From Streptomyces sp. NBC_01235 (GTDB lineage: Bacteria; Actinomycetota; Actinomycetes; Streptomycetales; Streptomycetaceae), in contig NZ_CP108513.1 in the NCBI RefSeq assembly GCF_035989285.1, positions 9,734,001 to 9,798,000 of the forward strand: a stretch of 64,000 nt of DNA, in the 5' to 3' direction. Shown here piece after piece: positions 1-8,172 of the stretch (position 1 is its first letter; each line of letters opens with the position of its first letter). The notes beneath the pieces are model-generated. The model saw only the letters and a program-made list of their open reading frames with translations. It ran no database searches and was not told where the DNA came from. The position numbers and the translations under genes were made by a program.

Positions 1-150
1 CGTCCCGGTCCGCCCGCACCCGCACGGTGGCGCCCTTGGGAGTTCCCGGCTTCACCAGGGCCGCTCCCGTCCGCACGACACCGTCGGTGTCGGTCCGGCG
101 GACCTGCGCCGGGCGCTTCGCCCAGTGCGTACGGCGAACCTTGTGCGGTC
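1..150 (-). pseudogene. Fragment resembling an Rv1733c-type membrane protein, cut by the window edge
   Basis: One reverse frame from about 147 down to base 1 reads as the extracytoplasmic part of the Rv1733c-like membrane proteins common in actinomycetes. It contains HKVRRTHWAK, a DTDGVVRTGAALV stretch and a KPGTPKGATVRV stretch, which resemble the family's 'DG..RTG...V..GT..G..V.VW' pattern. An in-frame TGA lies just upstream at 148-150, and no start or transmembrane segment is visible in this frame, so it looks broken or is only the tail of a gene shifted by an indel. The recognition is by eye from a short piece and could be wrong. Confidence 0.35.
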
Positions 151-361
151 ATGACTCGGACTCCAGCAACCAGCCGGTCGTCCACCACCACCTGCTCCCA
201 CCGTCGAACGGCGGCGGTTCGGGGTACAGGGCGGAAAGTCCCTGCCGGGCCGGTTTCGGCCCAGGCCCACCGTCGCCGGCCGGTTCCGTCTCCGCGGGCC
301 GCAGTCCCGTCGGTCGTATCCGGGGCTGGGACGGTGGGCGTCGACGGGCCTCCAGGGCGTA

Positions 362-672
362 TCACGAGGGAGCCGACCGTGGGGTGAGCGCCCTGGACGA
401 CGGGTTCGAGGCGTGCACCGCCGTCAGCGGGCAGCTCCGCACGTGAGCCTCCCGGAACGCGAACTGCGACGCCGTGCCGCCGTCCTCCCCTTCCTCGACC
501 CCCACGACGATGCTCCGAACCGGCCGCCCCGGTGCTCCGCGGCACCGAGTACCAGCGCGAAGGCGTTGTGTCCCTCGGCGACGAGGGCGGAGGTGGCGTC
601 CTCGTGCGGCACCTCGCTCGGCAGCCGGACCGCGGGACCTCTCTCCCTGGCGCTCTGCGCGGTGTGGTGCGT
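362..672 (-). pseudogene. Degenerate universal stress protein (UspA family)
   Basis: Two reverse frames carry consecutive pieces of a tandem-domain universal stress protein. The upstream piece (about 672-511) reads ...HEDATSALVAEGHNAFALVLG.. followed by HRGGRFGA, which matches the end of a Usp domain (ligand loop G-x2-G-x9-G region). The downstream piece (about 511-365) begins IVVGVEEGEDG and continues ASQFAFREAHVRSCPLTAVHA, the typical first strand and helix of the next domain. The reading frame changes at the junction and the usual 20-30 residues between the two parts are missing, so at least one deletion and one frameshift have occurred. No start codon is visible. Usp proteins are cytoplasmic nucleotide-binding stress proteins; this copy cannot make an intact one. 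Confidence 0.6.
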
Positions 673-681
673 GCCGAATCC

Positions 682-710
682 TTGACCTCCGGTGGGCGCT
701 CAACGATGCT
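682..710 (+). promoter_or_regulatory. Putative promoter of the mycothiol formaldehyde dehydrogenase operon
   Basis: TTGACC at 682-687 and GATGCT at 705-710 are separated by 17 bases. The arrangement is the same as the promoter in front of the Rieske oxygenase gene (TTGACA, 17 bases, CATGCT). A lone half-site GTTGCG (713-718) follows at the expected transcription start. Confidence 0.4.
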
Positions 711-731
711 TTGTTGCGGCACGTGAGATGC

Positions 732-748
732 GTGTCGTAATGAGCAAC
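732..748 (+). promoter_or_regulatory. Candidate IclR operator (weak copy)
   Basis: GTGTCG-TAATG-AGCAAC matches the island's operator consensus GTTGCG-N5-CGCAAC at 9 of 12 arm positions. It lies 36 bases upstream of the mscR start. The half TAATGAGCAAC closely resembles the operator over the start of the second IclR gene (CTATGAGCAAC). It is one of the two weakest matches of the set. Confidence 0.4.
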
Positions 749-784
749 ATCAGACTCAGTGCTCGTACCAGCCGAGGAGTGGCC

Positions 785-1873
785 ATGACGCACCAGGTCC
801 GTGCTGTCGTCGCGCGGGGCAAGGGTGCCCCCGTCAGCCTGGAGACGATCATCGTGCCGGATCCCGGCCCGGGCGAGGCGCTGGTGAAGATCGAGGCCTG
901 CGGGGTCTGTCACACCGATCTGCACTATCGCGAGGGCGGCATCAACGACGACTTCCCCTTCCTGCTCGGCCACGAGGCGGCGGGTGTCGTGGAGTCGGTG
1001 GGGGAGGGCGTCACCGATGTCGCGCCCGGCGACTTCGTCATTCTCAACTGGCGGGCGGTGTGCGGGCAGTGCCGCGCCTGTCTGCGGGGGCGGCCCTGGT
1101 ACTGCTTCGACACCCACAACGCCAAGCAGAGGATGACCCTCGCCTCGACGGGCCAGGAGCTGTCCCCGGCGCTGGGTATCGGCGCGTTCGCGGAGAAGAC
1201 ACTGGTGGCGGCCGGGCAGTGCACGAAGGTCGACCGGGCCGCGTCGGCCGCCGCCGCCGGACTGCTGGGGTGCGGGGTGATGGCGGGCATCGGTGCGGCC
1301 GTCAATACCGGCAACGTCGGACGCGGCGACAGCGTGGCCGTCATCGGCTGCGGTGGCGTCGGGGCCGCGGCGGTCGTCGGGTCGAAGCTGGCCGGGGCGG
1401 CGAAGATCATCGCGGTGGACATCGACGACCACAAGCTGGCCACGGCCAGGAAGCTGGGCGCGACCCACGCCGTCAACTCCAAGGAAACCGACGCGGTCGA
1501 GGCGATCCGTGAGCTGACCGGCGGCTTCGGTGCCGACGTCGTCATCGAGGCGGTCGGCCGGCCGGAGACGTACCAGCAGGCCTTCTACGCCCGCGACCTC
1601 GCCGGCACCGTCGTCCTGGTCGGGGTGCCCACCCCGGAGATGAAGCTCGAGCTGCCGCTGCTGGACGTCTTCGGCCGCGGCGGCGCGCTGAAGTCCTCCT
1701 GGTACGGGGACTGCCTGCCGAGCAGGGACTTCCCGATGCTCATCGACCTCTCTCTGCAAGGGCGTCTGGACCTGGACGCGTTCGTCACGGAGACCATCGC
1801 CCTGGACGAGGTGGAGAAGGCCTTCGAGCGGATGCACCAGGGCGACGTCCTGCGCTCGGTGGTGGTCCTCTGA
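785..1873 (+). CDS. mscR: S-(hydroxymethyl)mycothiol dehydrogenase (mycothiol-dependent formaldehyde dehydrogenase)
   Basis: A 362-residue zinc-dependent medium-chain alcohol dehydrogenase. It would oxidise S-hydroxymethyl-mycothiol, the spontaneous adduct of formaldehyde and mycothiol, to S-formylmycothiol with NAD in the cytoplasm. Catalytic zinc ligands are visible as C42 and H63 (GVCHTD and GHEAAG), the structural zinc lobe as C93, C96, C99 and C107, and the NAD site as [10 protein letters not shown]. The ATG at 785 follows GAGGAG by a good distance; an upstream in-frame start at 692 would add residues with no family likeness. Its stop overlaps the start of the metallo-hydrolase by one base, the same pairing as Rv2259-Rv2260 in mycobacteria. 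The neighbouring Rieske demethylase would supply formaldehyde. Family assignment is firm; the mycothiol preference is inferred from sequence likeness and context. Confidence 0.9.
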   Translation: MTHQVRAVVARGKGAPVSLETIIVPDPGPGEALVKIEACGVCHTDLHYREGGINDDFPFLLGHEAAGVVESVGEGVTDVAPGDFVILNWRAVCGQCRACLRGRPWYCFDTHNAKQRMTLASTGQELSPALGIGAFAEKTLVAAGQCTKVDRAASAAAAGLLGCGVMAGIGAAVNTGNVGRGDSVAVIGCGGVGAAAVVGSKLAGAAKIIAVDIDDHKLATARKLGATHAVNSKETDAVEAIRELTGGFGADVVIEAVGRPETYQQAFYARDLAGTVVLVGVPTPEMKLELPLLDVFGRGGALKSSWYGDCLPSRDFPMLIDLSLQGRLDLDAFVTETIALDEVEKAFERMHQGDVLRSVVVL

Positions 1874-2505
1874 TGGCCGGCGCCGGCATCGAACGTCTCG
1901 TCACCTCGGGGACGTTCTCGCTGGACGGTGGTACCTGGGACGTCGACAACAACGTGTGGATCGTCGGGGACGACGCCGACGCGATCGTCATCGACGCCGC
2001 ACATGACGCCGACGCGATCGCCGAAGCCCTGGGCGGGCGCACGCTGCGCGCCATCGTGTGCACCCACGCCCACAACGACCACATCGACGCCGCGCCCGAA
2101 CTGGCGGCACGCACCGGCGCCCCGATCCTGCTCCACCGGGACGACCTGCCGCTGTGGAAGCAGACCCACCCCGACCGGATGCCCGACGGCGATCTGGCCG
2201 ACGTGCAGGTGCTGGCCGTGGCCGGGGTCGATCTGACGGTGCTGCACACCCCCGGTCATGCCCCGGGCGCGATCTGTCTGTACGCGCCTGCGCTGACCGC
2301 GCTCTTCAGCGGCGACACGCTCTTCGCGGGCGGGCCGGGGGCGACGGGAAGGTCGTACAGCGACTTCCCCACCATCGTCGACTCGATCCGGGACCGGCTG
2401 CTCACGCTTCCCGGAGACACCGTCGTGTACACCGGGCACGGGGAGACGACCACCCTCGCCGCCGAGGCTCCGCATCTTCAGGAGTGGATCGACCGGGGTT
2501 TCTGA
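1873..2505 (+). CDS. MBL-fold metallo-hydrolase, partner of the mycothiol formaldehyde dehydrogenase
   Basis: A 210-residue metallo-beta-lactamase-fold hydrolase. The metal site is clear: H65-x-H67-x-D69-H70, followed by HTPGHAPG, the GDTLF segment and a final TGHGE. The size and motif spacing resemble glyoxalase-II-like thioesterases. It is translationally coupled to mscR (TGATG overlap), and the same pair occurs in mycobacteria. The likely role is therefore hydrolysis of S-formylmycothiol to formate and mycothiol, but that reaction is an inference from context. No signal peptide is present, so it should act in the cytoplasm. Confidence 0.8.
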   Translation: MAGAGIERLVTSGTFSLDGGTWDVDNNVWIVGDDADAIVIDAAHDADAIAEALGGRTLRAIVCTHAHNDHIDAAPELAARTGAPILLHRDDLPLWKQTHPDRMPDGDLADVQVLAVAGVDLTVLHTPGHAPGAICLYAPALTALFSGDTLFAGGPGATGRSYSDFPTIVDSIRDRLLTLPGDTVVYTGHGETTTLAAEAPHLQEWIDRGF

Positions 2506-2629
2506 CCGCTTGGTGGGAAGAGGGCGACGCGCCCGTTTCTTCGTCCGTCGCGGGGCGAGGAGGCGGGCCGCCTTCATGTGCCCGAAAGGGGTGAGGCGCC
2601 TGCTCGTCCTGTTTTCTTTTACGCAATAT

Positions 2630-2646
2630 GTTGCGCCAAGGGCAAC
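2630..2646 (+). promoter_or_regulatory. Candidate IclR operator, distal site of the Rieske ferredoxin promoter
   Basis: GTTGCG-CCAAG-GGCAAC matches the consensus GTTGCG-N5-CGCAAC at 11 of 12 arm positions. It overlaps a second, tighter palindrome CGCAA-TATG-TTGCG at 2622-2635. It lies about 35 bases upstream of the -35 box, so it could act with the proximal site at 2713. Confidence 0.55.
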
Positions 2647-2679
2647 CTGACGCGCCAAGTTGTCCGGCCTGTGAACTCC

Positions 2680-2709
2680 TTGACAAGGGTTCGGGGCCGA
2701 CTTCACACT
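2680..2709 (+). promoter_or_regulatory. Putative promoter of the Rieske ferredoxin-reductase operon
   Basis: A consensus -35 box TTGACA (2680-2685) is followed after 18 bases by CACACT (2704-2709). The predicted transcription start falls inside the operator at 2713-2729, a position suited to repression. Confidence 0.45.
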
Positions 2710-2712
2710 GGC

Positions 2713-2729
2713 GTTGCGCTTACCGCAAT
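2713..2729 (+). promoter_or_regulatory. Candidate IclR operator, proximal site of the Rieske ferredoxin promoter
   Basis: GTTGCG-CTTAC-CGCAAT matches the consensus at 11 of 12 arm positions. It sits over the expected transcription start and 27 bases before the ferredoxin start codon. Confidence 0.6.
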
Positions 2730-2756
2730 CCGTTTCGTTATACGCACCGAGGTGTC

Positions 2757-3119
2757 ATGAAGATTCCCGCGTGCCGTCTCGCGGATCTCCCGCGAGGTGA
2801 GGCCTTCCGGCTCGACATCGATCCGCCGGTCTCGGTGTTCCATACCGACGACGGCGAGATCTTCGCCATCGACGACACCTGCACCCATCAGGACGCCTCG
2901 CTCGCCGACGGCTGGCTGGAGGGCTGCGAGGTGGAATGCCCACTGCATGCCTCGAAGTTCGACCTGAGGACCGGCGCCGTGGACGCTCCGCCGGCCAAGC
3001 TCGCGGTCCGGACGCACGAGGTCGTCGTCGAGGACGGCATGATCCACGTCCGGGTGTCGACGGACGCCCCCAACCTCCCGCCCTGTGTCGCGTCCCGGCT
3101 CGCTGGGGGTTCCGCGTGA
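2757..3119 (+). CDS. Rieske-type [2Fe-2S] ferredoxin of a demethylase system
   Basis: A 120-residue soluble Rieske ferredoxin. The cluster ligands are C42-x-H44 (CTHQ) and C61-x2-H64 (CPLHAS), the standard spacing for ferredoxins that serve Rieske oxygenases. It would carry electrons from the FAD reductase encoded next to the terminal oxygenase at 4410. The start at 2757 is chosen because it follows GAGGTG and gives the usual N-terminus; a longer form from 2628 would run through the promoter and operator. The gene overlaps the reductase start by four bases (GTGA). Confidence 0.85.
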   Translation: MKIPACRLADLPRGEAFRLDIDPPVSVFHTDDGEIFAIDDTCTHQDASLADGWLEGCEVECPLHASKFDLRTGAVDAPPAKLAVRTHEVVVEDGMIHVRVSTDAPNLPPCVASRLAGGSA

Positions 3120-4279
3120 GGACCGTGGCCGTGGTGGGTGCCTCGCTGGCGGGACTGTCCGCGGCACGCTCGCTGCGGAAGCAGGGCTACGACGGGCGGC
3201 TGGTCGTCATCGGCGACGAGACGCACCGCCCGTACGACAGGCCTCCGCTGTCCAAGGAGTTCCTGGCCGGCACCCTCGGCGAGGCGGATCTCGCGCTGGA
3301 GACGGACGACGAGGACCTGCGGGCGGAGTGGCTGCTCGGCACCCGAGCCACCGGACTCGACCGCGCCCGGCGCGCCGTGCGGCTCGCCGACGGGCGGGAG
3401 GTCCGCGTCGACGGCCTCGTCATCGCGACCGGCGCCGCCGCGCGCGGGCTCCCCGGCACCGAGGGCCTGGCCGGAGTGCACACCCTGCGCACCCTGGACG
3501 ACGCCCGCGCCCTGCGCGACGAACTGGCCCGGGGCGGACGGCTGGTGGTGATCGGCGGCGGATTCATCGGCGCCGAGGTCGCCTCCACCGCTTACGCCCT
3601 CGGTCTCGACGTGGCGGTCGTCGAGGTCGCCCCGACTCCGCTCGCCGGACCGCTGGGCGCGACCATGGGCGGCATCGTCTCCGCGCTCCATGCGGACCAC
3701 GGCGTACGGCTGTTGTGCGGCGTGGGTGTCAAGGGGCTGAGCGGGGAGCGGAGTGTGGACGCCGTCCTGCTCGAGGACGGCCGCAGCATCCCGGCCGACA
3801 TCGTCGTCGTCGGCGTGGGTGCCCGCCCCTGCGTCGAGTGGCTGGAGGGATCCGGCGTCGAGCTCGACAACGGCGTCAAGTGCGGTGCCGACGGCCGCAC
3901 CAGCCTGGCGGGGGTGATCGCGGTCGGCGACTGCGCCAACTGGTACGACCCCCGCGTGGGCGCCCATCGTCGCGTCGAACACTGGACCGGTGCGCGGGAG
4001 CGCCCGGACGCCGCCGTCGCCACGCTGCTGGCGGGGGGTGCGGTGGAACCCGGTGTGCCCCGGCCGCCGTACTTCTGGTCCGACCAGTACGGCGTCAGGA
4101 TCCAGTTCGCCGGTCATGCGGCCGGCGCCGACAGTGTGACCGTAGAGGAAGGCGCCGTGGACGACCGCAACGTCCTGGCCGTCTACCGGCGCTCGGGGGA
4201 ACCGGTCGCCGTGCTCGGCATGAACCAGCCGCGGCTGTTCACGCGCTGGCGCAAGCAGCTCGCCGCCGCGACGTCTTGA
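3116..4279 (+). CDS. FAD-dependent ferredoxin reductase
   Basis: A 387-residue ferredoxin reductase of the Rieske-oxygenase type. An FAD-binding segment begins at residue 6 (VVGASLAGLSAA) and an NAD-binding segment follows (VVIGGGFIGAEVAS); the C-terminal part fits the reductase dimerisation domain. It would pass electrons from NADH to the ferredoxin at 2757. The GTG start at 3116 overlaps the ferredoxin stop by four bases, so the two are co-translated. The separate ferredoxin plus FAD reductase differs from the Pseudomonas GbcAB betaine demethylase, where GbcB is a single reductase. The stop codon overlaps the -35 box of the next promoter. Confidence 0.85.
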   Translation: MRTVAVVGASLAGLSAARSLRKQGYDGRLVVIGDETHRPYDRPPLSKEFLAGTLGEADLALETDDEDLRAEWLLGTRATGLDRARRAVRLADGREVRVDGLVIATGAAARGLPGTEGLAGVHTLRTLDDARALRDELARGGRLVVIGGGFIGAEVASTAYALGLDVAVVEVAPTPLAGPLGATMGGIVSALHADHGVRLLCGVGVKGLSGERSVDAVLLEDGRSIPADIVVVGVGARPCVEWLEGSGVELDNGVKCGADGRTSLAGVIAVGDCANWYDPRVGAHRRVEHWTGARERPDAAVATLLAGGAVEPGVPRPPYFWSDQYGVRIQFAGHAAGADSVTVEEGAVDDRNVLAVYRRSGEPVAVLGMNQPRLFTRWRKQLAAATS

Positions 4280-4304
4280 CATCGCCCCTGGGGCATCCCA
4301 TGCT
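4276..4304 (+). promoter_or_regulatory. Putative promoter of the Rieske oxygenase gene
   Basis: TTGACA at 4276-4281, 17 bases, then CATGCT at 4299-4304. The -35 box overlaps the reductase stop codon. The operator at 4327-4343 lies just downstream of the expected start point. Confidence 0.45.
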
Positions 4305-4326
4305 GCGGTTGCATATGGCGCGCAGC

Positions 4327-4343
4327 GTTGCTCCATACACAAC
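4327..4343 (+). promoter_or_regulatory. Candidate IclR operator of the Rieske oxygenase gene
   Basis: GTTGCT-CCATA-CACAAC matches the consensus at 10 of 12 arm positions with the same five-base spacer. It lies downstream of the predicted promoter and about 65 bases before the start codon. A further half-site, GTTGCA, lies at 4308-4313. Confidence 0.5.
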
Positions 4344-4409
4344 GCCGTCCGGAGTTGCTCTTCCCGGCGCGTGAATGACCCCTCCACGACGTTTCCCGAG
4401 GAGTGCACC

Positions 4410-5540
4410 GTGACCTCGACCAGTCTGCCGGACAGCCTGATCGCCACCCTTCCCGGCTCCTCCTACACGGATCCGGCGATCTTCGCCCAGGAGCAGGAGC
4501 GCATATTCGAGGCGATGTGGTTCTGCGTCGCGCGCGCCTCGGAACTGGCGAAGCCAGGCGCCTTCCGCACCGTCGACGTGGGCCGCGAGAGCATCCTCGT
4601 CACCCGCGCACGGGACAACGCCATCCGCGCCTACTTCAATGTGTGCCGGCATCGCGGAGCCAAGCTCTGCACCGAGGAGAGCGGCGAGGTCAAGCGGGCC
4701 TTCCAATGCCCGTACCACGCCTGGACGTACGACCTGAACGGCAAGCTCGTCGCCGCGCCCAACCTCACCAAGATGCCCGACGTCGGCCGCACCGAGTACG
4801 GCCTGGTGAGCGTGGCCGTGCGCGAATGGCTCGGCTACGTCTGGGTCTGCCTGGCGGAGAACCCGCCCTCCTTCGAGGAGGACGTCATCGGCGAGGTCGT
4901 CGCCCGCCTCGGCGACGTCGAGTCGATCGAGCGCTACGACATCGCCAACCTGTCGGTCGGCCGGCGGATCGTCTACGACGTCAAGGCGAACTGGAAGCTC
5001 ATCATCGAGAACTTCATGGAGTGCTACCACTGCGCCACGATCCATCCCGAACTCACCGAGGTGCTCCCCGAGTTCGCCGACGGATACGCCGCCCAGTACT
5101 ACGTCGGCCACGGTGCCGAGTTCGGCGAGGAGATCCAGGGCTTCACCGTCGACGGCTCCGAGGGACTGGATCGCATCCCCGGAGTGGCACAGGACCAGGA
5201 CCGCCGCTACTACGCGATCACCGTGCGGCCGCAGGTGTTCGTCAACCTCGTCCCCGACCATGTGATCTTCCACCGGATGTACCCGGTGGCCGCCGACCGC
5301 ACGATCGTCGAGTGCGACTGGCTCTACCTGCCGCACGTCGTCGAGAGCGGCAAGGACGTCAGCCGGTCCGTGGAACTCTTCGACCGGGTCAACCGCCAGG
5401 ACTTCGACGCGTGCGAGCGCACGCAGCCCGGCATGAGCTCCCGCATGTACGCCAAGGGCGGCGTGCTGGTGCCCAGTGAGCACCACATCGGAGCCTTCCA
5501 CGACTGGGTGAACGAGCGCCTGGGCAGCCGCTCGCAGTAG
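4410..5540 (+). CDS. Rieske non-heme iron oxygenase, probable glycine betaine demethylase
   Basis: A 376-residue terminal oxygenase of the ring-hydroxylating/N-demethylating Rieske family. The Rieske ligands are C79-x-H81 and C100-x2-H103; the mononuclear iron site shows as E204, H207 and H212 in ENFMECYHC..HPE. With the ferredoxin and reductase upstream it should hydroxylate an N-methyl group and release formaldehyde. The surroundings (betA, betB, betaine transporter, dimethylglycine oxidase) point to glycine betaine, giving dimethylglycine. Related enzymes act on stachydrine or carnitine, so the substrate remains an inference. The GTG start at 4410 follows GAGGAG by six bases. The gene converges with the IclR gene, stops nine bases apart. 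Confidence 0.85.
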   Translation: MTSTSLPDSLIATLPGSSYTDPAIFAQEQERIFEAMWFCVARASELAKPGAFRTVDVGRESILVTRARDNAIRAYFNVCRHRGAKLCTEESGEVKRAFQCPYHAWTYDLNGKLVAAPNLTKMPDVGRTEYGLVSVAVREWLGYVWVCLAENPPSFEEDVIGEVVARLGDVESIERYDIANLSVGRRIVYDVKANWKLIIENFMECYHCATIHPELTEVLPEFADGYAAQYYVGHGAEFGEEIQGFTVDGSEGLDRIPGVAQDQDRRYYAITVRPQVFVNLVPDHVIFHRMYPVAADRTIVECDWLYLPHVVESGKDVSRSVELFDRVNRQDFDACERTQPGMSSRMYAKGGVLVPSEHHIGAFHDWVNERLGSRSQ

Positions 5541-5549
5541 TGGGGCCGG

Positions 5550-6347
5550 TCAGCCCAGGTAGCCCATCCGGTGACTGATCTCCTGCGCACCCTTGAGCAG
5601 CGCCGGGGAGAGCTCGTGCAGGCGCTCCTCGGTGAAGCGGTACGCGGGTCCGGAGGCACTGAGCGCCGCGATGACCTGTCCTTCGCGGTCGCGAACCGGT
5701 GCGGCCATGGCGTGCAGGCCGATCTCCAGCTCCTGAAGGGTCCACGCGTAGCCGCGCTCGCGGGCCTCGGCGAGGTTCTTCTCGAGCTTCGTCTTCGCGG
5801 TGATGGTGTGCGGGGTGACCTTTTTCAGGCCGGCCTCGGACAGCAGTGCGGCGCGCTCCTTGGCGGGCAGGTGGGCCAGCAGGATCTTGCCGCTGGAAGT
5901 GGCGTGCAGCGGGGTCAGCTGGCCGACCCAGTTGTGCGCGGTGACCGCGCCTGGGCCGCGCACCTGGTAGAGGTTGATCGCGTAGTGCTCCTGCATGACG
6001 GCGATGTTGACCGTCTCGCCGATCTCCTCGGCGAGACGCTCGCAGATCGGGCGCCCCTGCTGGGTGATGTCGATGCGTCCGGTGACCGCACCGGCCAGGC
6101 GTACGATGCCGAACCCGAGGCGGTACTTGCCCCGCTCGCCCGCCTGCTCCACCAAGCCACGCGCGTCAAGGGCGCCGAGCAGCCGGAACGCGGTGGACTT
6201 GTGAACATCGATCTCGGCGGCCACCTCGCTGACGCCCGCCTCGCCGCGTTGGGCCAGGATCTCGAGGACACTGATGGCGCGGTCGACCGACTGCACGCCG
6301 CCGGCCTGCGAGTTTGACGTTTCGGTGTCTTGACTGTGGTTGCTCAC
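5550..6347 (-). CDS. IclR-family regulator (first of two paralogs)
   Basis: A 265-residue IclR regulator: N-terminal winged helix (about residues 20-85, SVLEILAQRG...STAFRLL) and a C-terminal effector-binding domain (about 100-260). The GTG at 6347 is chosen because it aligns residue for residue with the ATG of the paralog at 28379-29176 and lies seven bases after a -10 box TATAGT with no ribosome site, which suggests a leaderless message. About four fifths of residues are shared with the paralog, and the DNA-recognition part is almost identical, so both should bind the same operator. An operator copy spans its own start codon, suggesting autoregulation. The inducer is not known; a betaine or dimethylglycine signal would fit. 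Confidence 0.9.
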   Translation of the reverse strand: MSNHSQDTETSNSQAGGVQSVDRAISVLEILAQRGEAGVSEVAAEIDVHKSTAFRLLGALDARGLVEQAGERGKYRLGFGIVRLAGAVTGRIDITQQGRPICERLAEEIGETVNIAVMQEHYAINLYQVRGPGAVTAHNWVGQLTPLHATSSGKILLAHLPAKERAALLSEAGLKKVTPHTITAKTKLEKNLAEARERGYAWTLQELEIGLHAMAAPVRDREGQVIAALSASGPAYRFTEERLHELSPALLKGAQEISHRMGYLG

Positions 6348-6359
6348 AGCAGAACTATA
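6339..6359 (-). promoter_or_regulatory. Leaderless promoter and operator over the first IclR start codon
   Basis: On the minus strand TATAGT (6359-6354) ends six bases before the GTG start at 6347, the geometry of a leaderless transcript. GTTGCT-CACAG-CAGAAC (6339-6355) matches the operator consensus at 9 of 12 arm positions and overlaps both the -10 box and the start codon. Confidence 0.5.
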
Positions 6360-6413
6360 CGCGCAGTAAACAACACCACTGCAAGCAACGAAGGCGAAAC
6401 AAAGACCTTGCAA

Positions 6414-6430
6414 GTTGCGTTGTTCGCAAC
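6414..6430 (+). promoter_or_regulatory. Candidate IclR operator of the choline dehydrogenase gene (best copy)
   Basis: GTTGCG-TTGTT-CGCAAC is a perfect inverted repeat with six-base arms and the defining match to the consensus. It lies in the divergent space between the first iclR gene and betA, 68 bases before the betA start. I could not place the betA -35/-10 boxes with confidence. Confidence 0.65.
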
Positions 6431-6498
6431 CTGGTGCGTATGACGCTACCGGTATTAGCATGCCTCGCGTATCTACGGCGCGAGCGAGACGAGGCACC

Positions 6499-8169
6499 AT
6501 GGCTCCTGTGCAATACGACTTCGTCATCGTCGGCGGCGGATCGGCCGGCAGCGCACTGGCGAACAGACTCTCCGCGGATCCGGCGAACCGGGTGCTGGTA
6601 CTGGAGGCCGGTCGTTCCGACTATCCGTGGGATGTCTTCATCCACATGCCCGCCGCGTTGACCTACCCGATCGGCAGCCGGTTCTACGACTGGAAGTACG
6701 AGTCCGAGCCCGAGCCCCACATGGGGGGCCGGCGCGTCTACCACGCACGCGGCAAGGTGTTGGGCGGTTCCAGCAGCATCAACGGCATGATCTTCCAGCG
6801 CGGCAACCCGATGGACTACGAGCGCTGGGCGGCCGACCCCGGGATGCAGACCTGGGACTACGCGCACTGTCTGCCGTACTTCCGGCGGATGGAGAACTGT
6901 CTCGCGGCCGACCCGGACGACGAGTTCCGCGGCCATGACGGCCCCCTCGTCCTCGAACGCGGTCCCGCGACCAACCCGCTCTTCGGAGCCTTCCTCGAGG
7001 CCACCCAGGAAGCGGGCTACGCACCCACCGACGACGTCAACGGCTACCGGCAGGAAGGCTTCGCCAAGTTCGACCGCAACGTCCACCGCGGACGTCGCCT
7101 GTCGGCCTCGAAGGCGTACCTCAAGCCCGCGAAGAAGCGGCCCAACCTCACCGTCACGACCCGTGCGCTCGTCACCCGCGTCCTCTTCGAGGGCAAGCGT
7201 GCCGTCGGCGTCGAGTACCGGCGCGGCAAGGGCGCCCTTCAGCAGGTCCGCGCCAAGGAGGTCATCCTCTGCGGCGGCGCGATCAACTCCCCGCAGCTGC
7301 TCCAGCTCTCCGGGATCGGCAACGCGCAGGAGCTGAGCGCCCTCGGCATCGACGTCGTCCACGACCTGCCGGGCGTCGGCGAGAACATGCAGGACCACCT
7401 GGAGGTCTACGTCCAGTACGCCTGCAAGCAGCCGGTCTCCATGCAGCCGTACATGGCGAAGTGGCGTGCCCCCTTCATCGGACTGCAGTGGCTCTTCCGC
7501 AAGGGACCCGCCGCGACCAACCACTTCGAGGCCGGCGGTTTCGCCCGCAGCAACGAGGACGTGGACTACCCCAACCTGATGTTCCACTTCCTGCCCATCG
7601 CGGTCCGCTACGACGGCTCCTCGCCGGCCGGCGGCCACGGCTACCAGGTGCACGTGGGCCCCATGTACTCCGACGCCATCGGCTCGGTGAAGATCAAGAG
7701 CAAGGACCCGCGCGAGCACCCGGCGCTGCGCTTCAACTACCTCTCCACCGAGCAGGACCGCCGCGAGTGGGTCGAGGCGATCCGCGTCGCGCGCAAGCTC
7801 CTCAACCAGCCGGCGATGGCCCCCTACAACGACGGGGAGGTCTCGCCCGGCCCGAAGGTGGCGACGGACGAGGAGATCCTCGACTGGGTCGCGAAGGAAG
7901 GGGAGACCGCCCTGCACCCGTCCTGCACCTGCAAGATGGGCACCGACGAGATGTCGGTCGTCGACCCGGCCAGCATGCGTGTGCACGGCGTGGAGGGCCT
8001 GCGTGTGGTGGACGCGTCGGTGATGCCGTACGTCACCAACGGCAACATCTACGCGCCGGTGATGATGATCGCCGAGAAGGCCGCCGACCTGATCCTCGGC
8101 AAGGAGCCGCTGCCTGCCTCCAAGGCCGCGTACTACCGCCACCGTGACGCCCAGAAGCAGGCCGGGTAG
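6499..8169 (+). CDS. betA: Choline dehydrogenase (GMC flavoenzyme)
   Basis: A 556-residue GMC oxidoreductase that oxidises choline to betaine aldehyde, and often further to glycine betaine. The FAD motif GGGSAG is at residues 12-17, the GMC signature [11 protein letters not shown] follows, and the C-terminal catalytic region shows HPSCTCKMG (H473) and the VTNGN segment typical of BetA. The ATG at 6499 has GACGAGG before it; the upstream in-frame ATG at 6415 lies in the operator. No transmembrane segment is seen. The folate reductase gene starts three bases after its stop, so the two form an operon. It is transcribed divergently from the first iclR gene. Confidence 0.92.
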   Translation: MAPVQYDFVIVGGGSAGSALANRLSADPANRVLVLEAGRSDYPWDVFIHMPAALTYPIGSRFYDWKYESEPEPHMGGRRVYHARGKVLGGSSSINGMIFQRGNPMDYERWAADPGMQTWDYAHCLPYFRRMENCLAADPDDEFRGHDGPLVLERGPATNPLFGAFLEATQEAGYAPTDDVNGYRQEGFAKFDRNVHRGRRLSASKAYLKPAKKRPNLTVTTRALVTRVLFEGKRAVGVEYRRGKGALQQVRAKEVILCGGAINSPQLLQLSGIGNAQELSALGIDVVHDLPGVGENMQDHLEVYVQYACKQPVSMQPYMAKWRAPFIGLQWLFRKGPAATNHFEAGGFARSNEDVDYPNLMFHFLPIAVRYDGSSPAGGHGYQVHVGPMYSDAIGSVKIKSKDPREHPALRFNYLSTEQDRREWVEAIRVARKLLNQPAMAPYNDGEVSPGPKVATDEEILDWVAKEGETALHPSCTCKMGTDEMSVVDPASMRVHGVEGLRVVDASVMPYVTNGNIYAPVMMIAEKAADLILGKEPLPASKAAYYRHRDAQKQAG

Positions 8170-8172
8170 ACC

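Noticed and set aside
692..784. Longer N-terminus of the mycothiol dehydrogenase from 692
   Set aside because: Those codons overlap the promoter region and operator, show no family likeness, and the ATG at 785 has a good ribosome site.
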